Of a DNA stretch of 47,372 nucleotides, positions 25,412-33,472 are shown piece by piece. Position 1 is the first letter of the stretch. Every line of letters starts with the position of its first letter. Below the pieces are notes generated by a model. That model searched no databases. It worked only from the letters and a program-made list of their open reading frames with translations, and was not told where the DNA came from. Source of the DNA: UBA4644 sp964541085 (GTDB lineage Bacteria > Bacillota > Clostridia > Oscillospirales > Butyricicoccaceae); the NCBI GenBank assembly GCA_964541085.1, contig CAZIPA010000015.1:1-47372 (forward strand), in the 5' to 3' direction. A program made the translations under genes and the position numbers.

Positions 25412-26524
25412 TCAATCCTTTCTGGGCAGCTGAATCTCCAGCTCCAGCCCGTGGGGCACGGCGCTGCGGGCGATGATGCGGCCCTTCATATTGCGCACCG
25501 CCCGGGAAACAATGGCCAGCCCCAGACCGCTTCCCGGCACAGAACCGCTGCGGGCGGGGTCAGCCCGATAAAATGCGTCAAACAGCTTTGGCAGCGTCTC
25601 CGGCGGCACCCCCGGCCCATCGTCAGTAAAGGTGAGGGACACATACCGGGGCGTTTCCGTCAGCACGATCTCCAGCCGTCCCCGGGGGGCGGTTTTATAT
25701 TTACAGCTGTTTTCCGCAATGTTGGACACGATGCGCTGGAGGGTGTCCGGGTCAGCCATCACCCGGCCCTCGCCCTGGGCGGAAAAGGTCACATCCAGCC
25801 CCCGCTCCTGATAATCCGGCGCAAGGGACTGACAGAGGAGGGACATTTCCTCCCGCAGGGAAACCTCCTCCGGATGATCCTCATTGTGGCCCAGATCCAT
25901 CCGGGAAAAGAGGAAGAGCTTGTTCACCAGCGTTTGCAGGTCCCGGGTCTTGTCCCGGATGATGGTGAGATACTGCCGGCGATCCTCCTCCGTGCGGGCC
26001 ACACCGTCCAGCAGACCCTCGGTATAGGCCCGGATGGAGGTCAGAGGCGAACGGAGATCGTGAGAAATGCCCGCCAGCAGCTCCCGCCGGTTCTGCTCAT
26101 TCTGCCGCACCTGCTCTACCGACTGTTGCAGCTGGGCCGCCGTCTCGTTAAAGTTTCGCCGGAGAGAGGAAAACTCGTCCTCTCTGCCCCCCTCCGGCAG
26201 ACGGTAGGCCAGATTGCCCGCCCGCAGCTGGGACAGGCCCTGAGACAGCTCGGCCAGTGAGCCGTTGATTTTTTTCAGCACACCCCGGCTGAGAAACCGG
26301 TTGGCCACAAACAGCATGAGCACCAGTCCGATCATGGTCAGCAGCCTTGCGGTGCGCTGGGCCGAGGCCACCTGCTGCTGAAAATCCAGCAGGGAAACAT
26401 AGCTCTGCCGCAGCAGAAACGCCACCGTCAGCCGATCCGTCACCGTGGCAATGAGCCAATAGGCCAGCAGCGGCAGCACAAACATCAGAATATGGGACCA
26501 GAACAGTCGCTTTTTCACAGACAT
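25412..26524 (-). CDS. Sensor histidine kinase with HAMP domain
   Basis: A 370-aa membrane kinase. The start at 26524 follows GGGAGGAATC. Two transmembrane helices (about 8-28 and 60-77) enclose a very short extracytoplasmic loop of roughly 30 residues, so it likely senses at or within the membrane. HAMP is at about 80-135, the phospho-acceptor H155 lies in LLAGISHDLRSPLTSI, and the ATPase has N-box NIAENSCKYK (268-277), DDGPGV and GSGLGLAIV. It phosphorylates the regulator encoded 4 bp downstream. A promoter is at 26547-26574. Confidence 0.94.
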   Translation of the reverse strand: MSVKKRLFWSHILMFVLPLLAYWLIATVTDRLTVAFLLRQSYVSLLDFQQQVASAQRTARLLTMIGLVLMLFVANRFLSRGVLKKINGSLAELSQGLSQLRAGNLAYRLPEGGREDEFSSLRRNFNETAAQLQQSVEQVRQNEQNRRELLAGISHDLRSPLTSIRAYTEGLLDGVARTEEDRRQYLTIIRDKTRDLQTLVNKLFLFSRMDLGHNEDHPEEVSLREEMSLLCQSLAPDYQERGLDVTFSAQGEGRVMADPDTLQRIVSNIAENSCKYKTAPRGRLEIVLTETPRYVSLTFTDDGPGVPPETLPKLFDAFYRADPARSGSVPGSGLGLAIVSRAVRNMKGRIIARSAVPHGLELEIQLPRKD

Positions 26525-26546
26525 GAAGATTCCTCCCTTTGCCCCT

Positions 26547-26574
26547 ATCATACCACACTTTTGCCCCCTGTGAA
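26547..26574 (-). promoter_or_regulatory. Possible promoter of the kinase-regulator pair
   Basis: Minus-strand TTCACA (26574-26569), 16 bp, TATGAT (26552-26547), about 23 bp upstream of the kinase start. Confidence 0.55.
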
Positions 26575-26610
26575 TAAACTGGGGATAAAAAAAGTGATGC
26601 GCCTGCGGTT

Positions 26611-27040
26611 CCCCACAAAACAGGTTTTGTGGGGGCCCCTTCCAATTTAACCGCCTCGGTCGCCGCACTCCNNNNNNNNNNNNNNNNNNNNNNNNNNNNN
26701 NNNNNNNNNNNNNNNNNNNNNNNNNNNNNNNNNNNNNNNNNNNNNNNNNNNNNNNNNNNNNNNNNNNNNNNTTCCTGCGGCATGACGCCGCCACTGGGCG
26801 GCGGGGCTTGCTGCGCAAGCTGCCCATAAAACAGGTTTTGTGGGGGCCCCTTCCAATTTAACCGCCTCGGTCGCCGCACTCCTGCGGCTTCCTGCGGCAT
26901 GACGCCGCCACTGGGCGGCGGGGCTTGCTGCGCAAGCTGCCCATAAAACAGGTTTTGTGGGGGCCCCTTCCAATTTAACCGCCTCGGTTGGCGCACTCCT
27001 GCGGCTTCCTGCGGCATGACGCCGCCACTGGGCGGCGGGG
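26611..27040 (+). repeat. 117-bp tandem repeat array (family B), interrupted by assembly gap
   Basis: The unit contains AAACAGGTTTTGTGGGGGCC, CCTTCCAATTTAACCGCCTC, GGTCGCCGCACTCCTGCGGC, TTCCTGCGGCATGACGCCGC and GGCTTGCTGCGCAAGCTGCC. TTCCTGCGGCATG starts at 26772, 26889 and 27006, exactly 117 bp apart. The last unit has GGTTGG for GGTCGC. Units are nearly identical, with small hairpins. No coding or CRISPR features are present. Confidence 0.92.
26672..26771. other. Assembly gap of 100 N
   Basis: A run of exactly 100 unknown bases inside the 117-bp array, so a conventional scaffold gap rather than a measured length. From the repeat phase the true missing length should be 6 bp plus a multiple of 117 bp. 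Confidence 0.95.
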
Positions 27041-27069
27041 GGCAAGGTCTGCGCTATATTTTCCGGCTT

Positions 27070-27117
27070 GGCTCTCCCTCTGGGAGAGCTGGCGGCACGG
27101 AGTGCCGACTGAGAGGG
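27070..27117 (+). repeat. Stand-alone copy of the family A head hairpin
   Basis: GGCTCTCCCTCTGGGAGAGC, GGCGGCACGGAGTGCCGAC and TGAGAGGG match the first module of the composite repeats at 12438 and (inverted) 24682. Here it is detached from the other modules. The rest of the stretch to 27236 holds further short palindromes such as CCCTCTGACGAGGG and no gene. Confidence 0.7.
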
Positions 27118-27236
27118 TCGTCCTCTTGTCCTTCGTTCTTGCCTCCCTCTGACGAGGGAACCAAGGGAAATCCCTTTCACCGGGCGCAGCTCTCGTCAGA
27201 AGGAGCCAAGGAGCAGGGATGCAACCCTTCCCAAAC

Positions 27237-27265
27237 AAAAAACTCCGCAGGCGCTCTGCGGAGTT
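27237..27265 (-). terminator. Terminator of the MarR-MATE operon
   Basis: On the minus strand AACTCCGCAG, loop AGCGC, CTGCGGAGTT then TTTTTT. A near-identical stem is used after tRNA-Ser(GCU) at 29326-29349. Confidence 0.85.
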
Positions 27266-27333
27266 CGTGGTGAAGGGTGCGCTTATGGATACCATAGACC
27301 CCAATGGGGTCTGTTTCCATAGAAACGGCTTCT

Positions 27334-28689
27334 TCACTTCTTCAGTTCCGTTTGATAGAGCCGCGCAAAGAACGCAAGGCTCACCGCCAGCGATACCGCT
27401 TCCGCAATGGGAAAGGCCCACCAGACCATGCCCACATCCTGCGTCACCTTTGCAAGCCCCCATGCCACCGGCACCAGAACCACCAGCTGACGCATCACCG
27501 ACATGACAAGGCTGTAATTGCCCCGTCCGATGGCCTGATACATATTCGAAGATACCAGTCCCAGCGCCGCCAGCGGGAAGCAAAGGCAGATGATCCGCAG
27601 CGCAGGAATGCCCACCTCCAGCAATTCGGCTGTGGGATTGAAAAATCCGAGAAGCTGTCCGGGCAGAAGCAGAAAGGCCAGCACACCGATCAGCATAATG
27701 GCAAGGGCAATGCCACAGCCCTGATAGAATGCCTGAAGCAGGCGCTTTTTCTTCTGTGCGCCATAGTTGTAGCCCATGATCGGCATCAATCCCTGATTCA
27801 GGCCCAGAACCGGCATGAACACAAAGGAGCGCAGCTTGAAATACAGGCCGAACACCGTATAGGCCGCCGTGGAGAACCCGGCAAGGATGGCGTTGATGGC
27901 CATATTCATCACCGTGCTGATGGCCTGCATGACAATGGCAGGGATGCCCACGGCGTAAATATCCCGCACAATGCCCCTGCGGAAACGGAAGCCCTGGAAG
28001 GGGATGCGGATGGCGGGCTTCCGTGCGACGACAACAACCGCCAGAAGCATGGAAAGAATCTGTCCGCCCACGGTAGCAATGGCCGCGCCGGTAACGCCCA
28101 TTGCGGGCAGACCAAACCAGCCAAAGATCAGGATGGGGTCAAAGATGACATTGAATACGGCACCCACCAGTTGGAAGATCATGGGCCAGAACATATTGCC
28201 GGTGGCTTGCAGAATCTTTTCCAGCATGGTCACAACAAACTGCCCGAAGGCGAAAATGCAGCAAATGGAGAGATATTCCTCTCCCATGCGGACAATTTCC
28301 GGATCGGACTCAAACATCCGGAAAAAGGGGCCGGTGAAAAACAGTCCAAAGACCGCAAAGGCCAGCCATGTGATGATGCTCAGCACCACGCCATGGGTTG
28401 CGGTGGCTTCGGCGGCTTCCCTGCGTCCCTCTCCCAGCCGCCGGGACATTAAGGAGGTCACACCGGCTGCCGTACCCACGGCAAAGGCGATCAGCAGATT
28501 TTGAATGGGGTAGGCAAGGGACAGCGCCGACACCGCTTTTTCGCTGACCTGTGCCACAAAGTAGCTGTCCACAATGTTATAAAGTGCCTGAATCAGCATG
28601 GAAAAAATGGCGGGCAGGGACATGGATAAAATCAGAGGGAACATTTTTTCCGTTCCCATGCGGTTTTCTTTTTGCGTTTCTGTTGGCAT
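27334..28689 (-). CDS. MATE family multidrug efflux transporter
   Basis: A 451-aa protein with about 12 hydrophobic helices in two homologous halves, the usual MATE length. It shows N-terminal LILSMSLPAIFSMLIQALYNIVDSYFVAQ-type sequence, with the following SALSLAYPIQNLLIAFAVGTAAG, and a matching C-terminal half. MATE proteins expel cationic drugs using Na or H gradients. Its start is 1 bp after the stop of an upstream MarR regulator gene, so the pair is a two-gene operon with a terminator at 27237. The efflux substrate is unknown. Confidence 0.93.
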   Translation of the reverse strand: MPTETQKENRMGTEKMFPLILSMSLPAIFSMLIQALYNIVDSYFVAQVSEKAVSALSLAYPIQNLLIAFAVGTAAGVTSLMSRRLGEGRREAAEATATHGVVLSIITWLAFAVFGLFFTGPFFRMFESDPEIVRMGEEYLSICCIFAFGQFVVTMLEKILQATGNMFWPMIFQLVGAVFNVIFDPILIFGWFGLPAMGVTGAAIATVGGQILSMLLAVVVVARKPAIRIPFQGFRFRRGIVRDIYAVGIPAIVMQAISTVMNMAINAILAGFSTAAYTVFGLYFKLRSFVFMPVLGLNQGLMPIMGYNYGAQKKKRLLQAFYQGCGIALAIMLIGVLAFLLLPGQLLGFFNPTAELLEVGIPALRIICLCFPLAALGLVSSNMYQAIGRGNYSLVMSVMRQLVVLVPVAWGLAKVTQDVGMVWWAFPIAEAVSLAVSLAFFARLYQTELKK

Positions 28690-28690
28690 T

Positions 28691-29122
28691 TTATAGATTC
28701 CTGCTTTCTTTTTTCAAAAGCTTTTGAAGAAGCTTCTGCAATTCTTTTCGTTCCTGCTCCGACAAATGGGCAACCCAGGCATGGTCGATTTTCCCGACAA
28801 CCAGCTCCAGCTCCTGCTGCATCTCCTTCGCCTTTGGGGTCAGGGAAATCAGCTTGCTTCTGGCGTCTCTGGGATTTGCGATTTTCAAGACAAATTCTTT
28901 CTTTTCCAGACTGTCCAGCAGCCCCAGAACCGTGGGGTGTGTAATGGCGCACTCCTTTTCAATATCCACGATTCGTGCGCTCTGGCCCTGCTGCATAAAC
29001 AGAAATTTCAATATGCGGCACTGGGATGCCGTCAAATCATACTCTGCCAAAATGGGGTTTGCCATTTTGTCAAATTCGATGGATGCCGTTTTGATTAAAA
29101 CCGCAATTCGGTCACCGTCCAT
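28691..29122 (-). CDS. MarR-family transcriptional regulator
   Basis: A 143-aa winged-helix protein of typical MarR size. The start at 29122 follows CAGGAGGGCAT. The sequence has LTASQCRILKFLFMQQ, a recognition region ITHPTVLGLLDSLEKKEFV and a wing with NPRDARSKLISLT, which is diagnostic for the family. MarR dimers normally repress their own operon and release DNA on binding small phenolic or drug-like ligands. It leads the operon with the MATE exporter; the promoter is at 29154-29182. Confidence 0.93.
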   Translation of the reverse strand: MDGDRIAVLIKTASIEFDKMANPILAEYDLTASQCRILKFLFMQQGQSARIVDIEKECAITHPTVLGLLDSLEKKEFVLKIANPRDARSKLISLTPKAKEMQQELELVVGKIDHAWVAHLSEQERKELQKLLQKLLKKESRNL

Positions 29123-29153
29123 AATGCCCTCCTGTTTTCGTAGCTTCCTACCA

Positions 29154-29182
29154 ATTATGCATCCATCCGCCCTGTTTGTCAA
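29154..29182 (-). promoter_or_regulatory. Promoter of the marR-MATE operon
   Basis: Minus-strand TTGACA (29182-29177), 17 bp, CATAAT (29159-29154), 32 bp before the marR start. The stretch between promoter and gene contains GTAGGAAGCTAC, a loose dyad that could be the MarR operator. Confidence 0.75.
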
Positions 29183-29218
29183 TAGAGCCTCCGGCAATAA
29201 AGAACGCCGCAGAAGCTC

Positions 29219-29349
29219 TGCGGAGTTACATGGCGGAGAAGAAGGGATTTCCGTTCCCACGGCTCTGCGCCGTGGGAGCCTGAAGGATTAAATAGAGGGT
29301 TCAAATCCCTTTCAGGCAAAGAAATAACTCCGCAGAATACTGCGGAGTT
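29219..29349. repeat. Duplicated tRNA-Ser 3' fragment, tRNA-like minihelix and hairpin
   Basis: A 32-bp perfect direct repeat (starting TGCGGAGTTACATGGCGGAG) occurs at 29219-29250 and 29341-29372; the second copy covers the 3' end of tRNA-Ser(GCU). Between them, on the plus strand, GCCTGAA (29278) and TTCAGGC (29311) form a perfect 7-bp acceptor-like stem around AGGGTTCAAATCCCT, a canonical T arm, with no D or anticodon arm. The AACTCCGCAG/CTGCGGAGTT stem at 29326-29349 is the tRNA terminator on the minus strand. Confidence 0.75.
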
Positions 29350-29352
29350 ACA

Positions 29353-29442
29353 TGGCGGAGAAGAAGGGATTTGAACCCTTGCGACCTGTTACAGCCCTAC
29401 TCCCTTAGCAGGGGAGCCCCTTCACCACTTGGGTACTTCTCC
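29353..29442 (-). tRNA. tRNA-Ser(GCU)
   Basis: On the minus strand: acceptor GGAGAAG/CTTCTCC, discriminator G and encoded CCA, D arm with CCAAGTGGTGAAGG, anticodon loop CTGCTAA giving GCU, a long variable arm, and T arm GGGTTCAAATCCC. Class II tRNA of normal length. Confidence 0.95.
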
Positions 29443-29465
29443 AGTTGCCCTGATAGGCAAGGGAT

Positions 29466-29494
29466 AGTTTACCACATCCGCGGCAAAAAAGCAA
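29466..29494 (-). promoter_or_regulatory. Promoter of tRNA-Ser(GCU)
   Basis: Minus-strand TTGCTT (29494-29489), 17 bp, TAAACT (29471-29466), about 24 bp before the tRNA 5' end. Confidence 0.65.
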
Positions 29495-29522
29495 GGGTTT
29501 TTTGCGGAAATCCTGAAAAACC

Positions 29523-31349
29523 TCAGGACAAAATGCGGGACTGTTCCTCGGCGGCAAACTGGCGGCTGTAAAGCTCGTGATAATAGCCCCGCTTTTTCAG
29601 CAGCTGCCCGTGGGTGCCCTGCTCCAGAATCCTGCCGTCCTTCACCACAAGGATCACATCGGCCTGCCGGATGGTGGACAGCCGGTGAGCGATGATAAAG
29701 GAGGTGCGGCCGTGGAGCAGACGGTGGGTGGCCTGCTGGATCAGCTGCTCCGTCTGGGTGTCGATGGAGGCCGTGGCCTCGTCCAGCACAAAGATTCTCG
29801 GGTCGGCCAGCACCGCCCGGGCAAAGGAAATCAGCTGCTTTTCGCCGGTGGAAAGCCGGTCGCCGCCCTCGCCCACATCACTGTCCCAGCCCTTTTCCAG
29901 CCGGGCAATCACGCTGTCGGCGGAAACGGCCTCCGCTGCCGCCTGAATCTCTTCGTCGGTGGCATCCAGACGGCCATAGCGGATATTGTCCCGCACGGTG
30001 CCGGAAAAGAGATGGGGATTTTGCAGCACATAGCCGATGTTGGAATGGAGCCAAAGCTGGCTGCGCTGACGGTAATCCACCCCGTCAATGAGAATCTGTC
30101 CCTCCGTAGGCTCAAAAAACCGGCAGGCCAGATTCACCAGCGTGCTCTTTCCCGCACCGGTTTCGCCCACAATGGCCACATTGGTGCCCTGAGGAATGTG
30201 CAGGGAAAAATGCTCCAGCACATTTTCTCCCCCGTCGGGATAGCGGAAGGTCACATCCCGAAACTCAATTTCGCCATACAGTGGCTCCCAGTTTTCCCGT
30301 TTGGGATGGAAGGAATCGCCGTATTTTTCCACCACCTCCGGCGTGTCCTGAATCATGGGCTGCTGCTCCAGCAGACCGGACACCCGCTCGATGCAGGCTT
30401 GCAGGGAGATAAAGTCCGCAATGTTGGCCGCCGTCATCTGGATGGGCTCAAAAATGCTCACCGCATAGGAGGTAAAGGCCGACAGGGTTGCCAGCTCCAG
30501 CGCCTGCTCCAGATGCATCTGACCGCCCCGCAGCAGCACAATGGAAACCGCAGCCGTGCTGACAAACAGCACCAGCGGAATATACACCGCGTTCAGCCGG
30601 GCCGCCCGGACACCGGCATGACGCATTTCCTCCGTCAGTCCCCGGAAGGCGCCGGTCATCTGCTCCTCCAGCACCATGGTCTTGGAGGTTTTCGCGCCGG
30701 AAATGCCCTCGTTAAAGGCCCCGGTAATGCGGGAGTTCAGCTTGCGCACCCGGCGGTTCCAGTGGAGAATGCGGTTTTGAAAATACCAGGTGAGCACCGC
30801 CATCACCGGCACGATGAGAATCACAATCACCGCCAGCTTCCAGTTCAGCAGCAGCATGGCCGCAAACGCGCCGAATACATAGCACAGCTCCCAGAGAATA
30901 TCGGTAAAGTTCCAGGCGATGGTGTCGGAGATTTTGTTGGTATCGCTCATCACCCGGGACAGCAGATAGCCCACAGGGGTCACATTGTAAAAGGACAGGG
31001 ACAGGGTTTGCAGATGGTGAAACAGGCTCCGGCGCATATCCTGTCCCAGCCGCATATTCAGCCGGATGGAGCCCCGGGAGAAGATAATCACCGAGGCCAC
31101 CTGGGCCAGCACCACCGCCAGATACACCAGCCCGAAGGGGATGATGCCCTGAAGGGTATTTTTGCCGATAAACTCCCCGATGGCGTATTTCTGAAACAGG
31201 GGAATCACCACATCAATCACTGCGCACAGGGCGTTGAACACGATGAGCCAGAAAAAGGTTTTTCCATAGGGCTTCAAAAAGGGGAACAGCTTTTTCCACA
31301 CGCTCCAGCGGAAGGACTGTCCATAATCCTGCTCGTCAAAGGCCGGCAT
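29523..31349 (-). CDS. ABC exporter half-transporter, catalytically intact subunit
   Basis: A 608-aa protein: six-helix type IV ABC membrane domain (about 20-320) fused to an ATPase. Walker A is GETGAGKST, the signature is LSTGEKQ (divergent from LSGGQ), Walker B is FVLDEATASID with catalytic Glu, and the switch His is in IIAHRLST. Its ATG overlaps the stop of the upstream half-transporter by one base (TGATG) after AAGGAGG; the start at 31355 is too close to that site. With its partner it forms a heterodimeric multidrug-type exporter like BmrCD or LmrCD. Its Walker B supplies the one good hydrolysis site. Confidence 0.93.
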   Translation of the reverse strand: MPAFDEQDYGQSFRWSVWKKLFPFLKPYGKTFFWLIVFNALCAVIDVVIPLFQKYAIGEFIGKNTLQGIIPFGLVYLAVVLAQVASVIIFSRGSIRLNMRLGQDMRRSLFHHLQTLSLSFYNVTPVGYLLSRVMSDTNKISDTIAWNFTDILWELCYVFGAFAAMLLLNWKLAVIVILIVPVMAVLTWYFQNRILHWNRRVRKLNSRITGAFNEGISGAKTSKTMVLEEQMTGAFRGLTEEMRHAGVRAARLNAVYIPLVLFVSTAAVSIVLLRGGQMHLEQALELATLSAFTSYAVSIFEPIQMTAANIADFISLQACIERVSGLLEQQPMIQDTPEVVEKYGDSFHPKRENWEPLYGEIEFRDVTFRYPDGGENVLEHFSLHIPQGTNVAIVGETGAGKSTLVNLACRFFEPTEGQILIDGVDYRQRSQLWLHSNIGYVLQNPHLFSGTVRDNIRYGRLDATDEEIQAAAEAVSADSVIARLEKGWDSDVGEGGDRLSTGEKQLISFARAVLADPRIFVLDEATASIDTQTEQLIQQATHRLLHGRTSFIIAHRLSTIRQADVILVVKDGRILEQGTHGQLLKKRGYYHELYSRQFAAEEQSRILS

Positions 31350-33187
31350 CAGCATTCGCCTCCTTCCAGAATCAGCGCACGGTCGTCCGCACGCATTTGC
31401 AGCTCGTAAATATCCCGATAAATGCCGGGACGGGACACCAGCTCTCCATGGGTGCCCAGTGCGGAGAGTCTGCCGTTTTCCAGCACCAGAATCTGATCCG
31501 CCTGCATCAGGGTGGTGATGCGGTGGGAAATGAGGATCACCGTGGCCCGGGCCAGCTGGTCATGAAGGGCCGCGCGGATCCTGGCGTCCGTTTCCGCATC
31601 CACCGCCGAAAGAGAATCGTCAAACACCATGATGGGGGCCTCCTGCATGAGCATCCGGGCAATGGCTACCCGCTGCTTCTGTCCGCCGGAGAGGGTCACG
31701 CCCCGTTCGCCCACCAGCGTATCATAGCCCTCCGGAAAGGCGGAAATGGCCTCATCCACACAGGCAATGGCCGCAGCCCGGCGCAGAGCGCTCTTGTCCG
31801 CACCCGGACGGGCCGCACGGATATTTTCGCCGATGGTCTGGGAGAACAGGAAGGGCTCCTGCAATACCAGACCGATCTGCCGCCGCAGCTCCTCCCGGCG
31901 CAGTTTGCGAATGTCCACGCCGCCGATCGTGATGGTTCCGCAGTCCTCCGGCAGGTCATACAGACGATCCAGCAGATGCACCAGCGTGCTCTTGCCCGAG
32001 CCGGTGCCGCCCAGAATGGCAAAGGTCTGCCCGGCCCGGATGGTGAAGGACAGGTCCCGCAGCACCGGCTGACCCTCATAGCGGAAGGTCACATGGTCAA
32101 ACACAATGTCTCCCGGCACAAAGGGCAGAGCCTCCGGGTCGTCCTGTTCCTCCGGCTCCCGGAGAATCTCACCTACACGGTCCATGGACACGCCGGCCTT
32201 GCTCATCTCGGAGAGGATTCTGCCCAGCGCCCGCACCGGCCAGGATAGGCTCTCATTATAGGAAACAAAGGCCATAAACGCGCCCAGACTCATGCGCCCC
32301 TGCACACATTCCACCGTGCCCACAATGACGATCGCCATCACCTGAAGACAGGTCATCAGCGTTCCCGAGGCCCAGTAATAGGCCAGCAGCCGCCCCAGAT
32401 AGATCCACAGGTCGGAAAAGGTGCGGTTTTTTTCCTCAAAGCGATCCTCTTCAAAGGCTTCCCGGCCAAAGGCCCGCACCACCCGCACACCGGTGAGATT
32501 TTCCTGGGCGCAGACGGTAAGACGGCCCTCGGCCTCGTCCGCATCCTGAAAGCGTCTGCCGATGCGGGAGTAAAATACGCAGGAGGTCACGGCGTTCAGG
32601 GGGATGAAAATCAGGGCGATGAGGGTCATGCGCACATTCATCCCCAGCATGATCCACACATAGAGGACGATGAGGAATACAATGCGGATGACCTCCGCCA
32701 GCTGATTGCACACAAATTGCCGGATCACATCCACATCGGAGGTGCAGCGCTGGAGGATGTCGCCGGTGGGATGACTTTTGTGCCAGGCAAAGGGCAGCCG
32801 CTGAATGTGCCGGTAAAGATCATCCCGGATGGCCTTGACATAGCCCTCGGAGCCCCGGGCCTGATCCAGCCGCTGGAAAAAGCCGCAGATGCCCCGCAGC
32901 AGCGCCACCGCCAGCACGGCCAGCGCCGCCAGCACCAGCGCCCGGGTGGGATTCTGCCGCAGGGTTTCCCATTGCAGCACTTCCAGCAGGCGGGCATTGA
33001 GCTCCGGCTCCCTGCTGCCCAGAATGGAGTCCACCGTCAGGCGGATAATCTGAGGGGTCAGGGCGTTCAGCGCCATGCTCAGACAGGCAAACACAATGGC
33101 CAGCGCAAACCAGTGCCACACGCCCTTGAGATAGCCTGCCACCAGCCGGGTTTTTTCCCGGGGGGAAAGCCGGTTTTTCGGTTCCAT
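31349..33187 (-). CDS. ABC exporter half-transporter, degenerate-site subunit
   Basis: A 612-aa protein: six-helix membrane domain (about 25-325) and ATPase with Walker A GGTGSGKST, canonical signature LSGGQKQR, but Walker B IMVFDDSLSAVD, where Asp replaces the catalytic Glu. Heterodimeric exporters typically pair one such degenerate subunit with one active subunit; the canonical signature here completes the partner's active site. The start at 33187 follows AAAGGAGA at a rather long spacing. A leader peptide and attenuator lie between promoter (33388-33416) and gene. Probable role: drug or peptide export at the membrane. Confidence 0.93.
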   Translation of the reverse strand: MEPKNRLSPREKTRLVAGYLKGVWHWFALAIVFACLSMALNALTPQIIRLTVDSILGSREPELNARLLEVLQWETLRQNPTRALVLAALAVLAVALLRGICGFFQRLDQARGSEGYVKAIRDDLYRHIQRLPFAWHKSHPTGDILQRCTSDVDVIRQFVCNQLAEVIRIVFLIVLYVWIMLGMNVRMTLIALIFIPLNAVTSCVFYSRIGRRFQDADEAEGRLTVCAQENLTGVRVVRAFGREAFEEDRFEEKNRTFSDLWIYLGRLLAYYWASGTLMTCLQVMAIVIVGTVECVQGRMSLGAFMAFVSYNESLSWPVRALGRILSEMSKAGVSMDRVGEILREPEEQDDPEALPFVPGDIVFDHVTFRYEGQPVLRDLSFTIRAGQTFAILGGTGSGKSTLVHLLDRLYDLPEDCGTITIGGVDIRKLRREELRRQIGLVLQEPFLFSQTIGENIRAARPGADKSALRRAAAIACVDEAISAFPEGYDTLVGERGVTLSGGQKQRVAIARMLMQEAPIMVFDDSLSAVDAETDARIRAALHDQLARATVILISHRITTLMQADQILVLENGRLSALGTHGELVSRPGIYRDIYELQMRADDRALILEGGEC

Positions 33188-33222
33188 AAAGAAATATCGT
33201 CTCCTTTCCGCTGCGCCTTCGC

Positions 33223-33299
33223 AAAAGAAAAGCGCCCTCCGTCCATGACAGAGAGCGCACAAAAAATCGCAGCCAGCGTCTCAACGCTTTCCGGTGCGC
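33223..33299 (-). promoter_or_regulatory. Attenuator controlling the ABC exporter operon
   Basis: On the minus strand GCGCTCTCTGTC, loop ATG, GACGGAGGGCGC (33258-33232) forms a 12-bp stem with only G-T wobbles, followed by TTTTCTTTT: an intrinsic terminator before the first gene. The 5' arm sequence GTGCGC (33260-33255) can instead pair with GCGCAC (33299-33294), which lies inside the leader peptide frame; that alternative encloses the small hairpin AGCGT/ACGCT (33288-33275). A ribosome finishing the leader would cover GCGCAC and favour termination; one stalled earlier would leave it free and favour readthrough. Confidence 0.75.
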
Positions 33300-33343
33300 A
33301 AAATACCCTCTGTCCCCATGTTTTTTCCGTTCTTGCAGATCAT
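33281..33343 (-). CDS. Leader peptide of the ABC exporter operon
   Basis: A 20-aa frame, MICKNGKNMGTEGILRTGKR, with a near-ideal ribosome site (AAAGGAGGTGCGCGAA). It starts about 40 nt after the predicted transcription start, and its stop lies within the loop of the AGCGT/ACGCT hairpin. Codons 15-17 (TTG CGC ACC) contain the antiterminator strand. It resembles in logic the bmrB leader that lets translation inhibitors induce bmrCD in B. subtilis; the sequence itself I do not recognise. Confidence 0.75.
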   Translation of the reverse strand: MICKNGKNMGTEGILRTGKR

Positions 33344-33387
33344 TTCGCGCACCTCCTTTGATGTATTCGCCCGCAGGCGTTGATTTC

Positions 33388-33416
33388 AATATAGCAGTAT
33401 TTTCGGTGGATGTCAA
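33388..33416 (-). promoter_or_regulatory. Promoter of leader peptide and ABC exporter operon
   Basis: Minus-strand TTGACA (33416-33411), 17 bp, TATATT (33393-33388). Confidence 0.85.
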
Positions 33417-33472
33417 TAGGCGCAATTCTGAAGTTGAGGGGGCGTCCCCGTCTTCCATCGCCCGCAGGCGCA

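Noticed and set aside
26611..27040. Tandem repeats considered as a CRISPR array
   Set aside because: The units are 117 bp and identical throughout, with no alternating unique spacers and no cas genes nearby.
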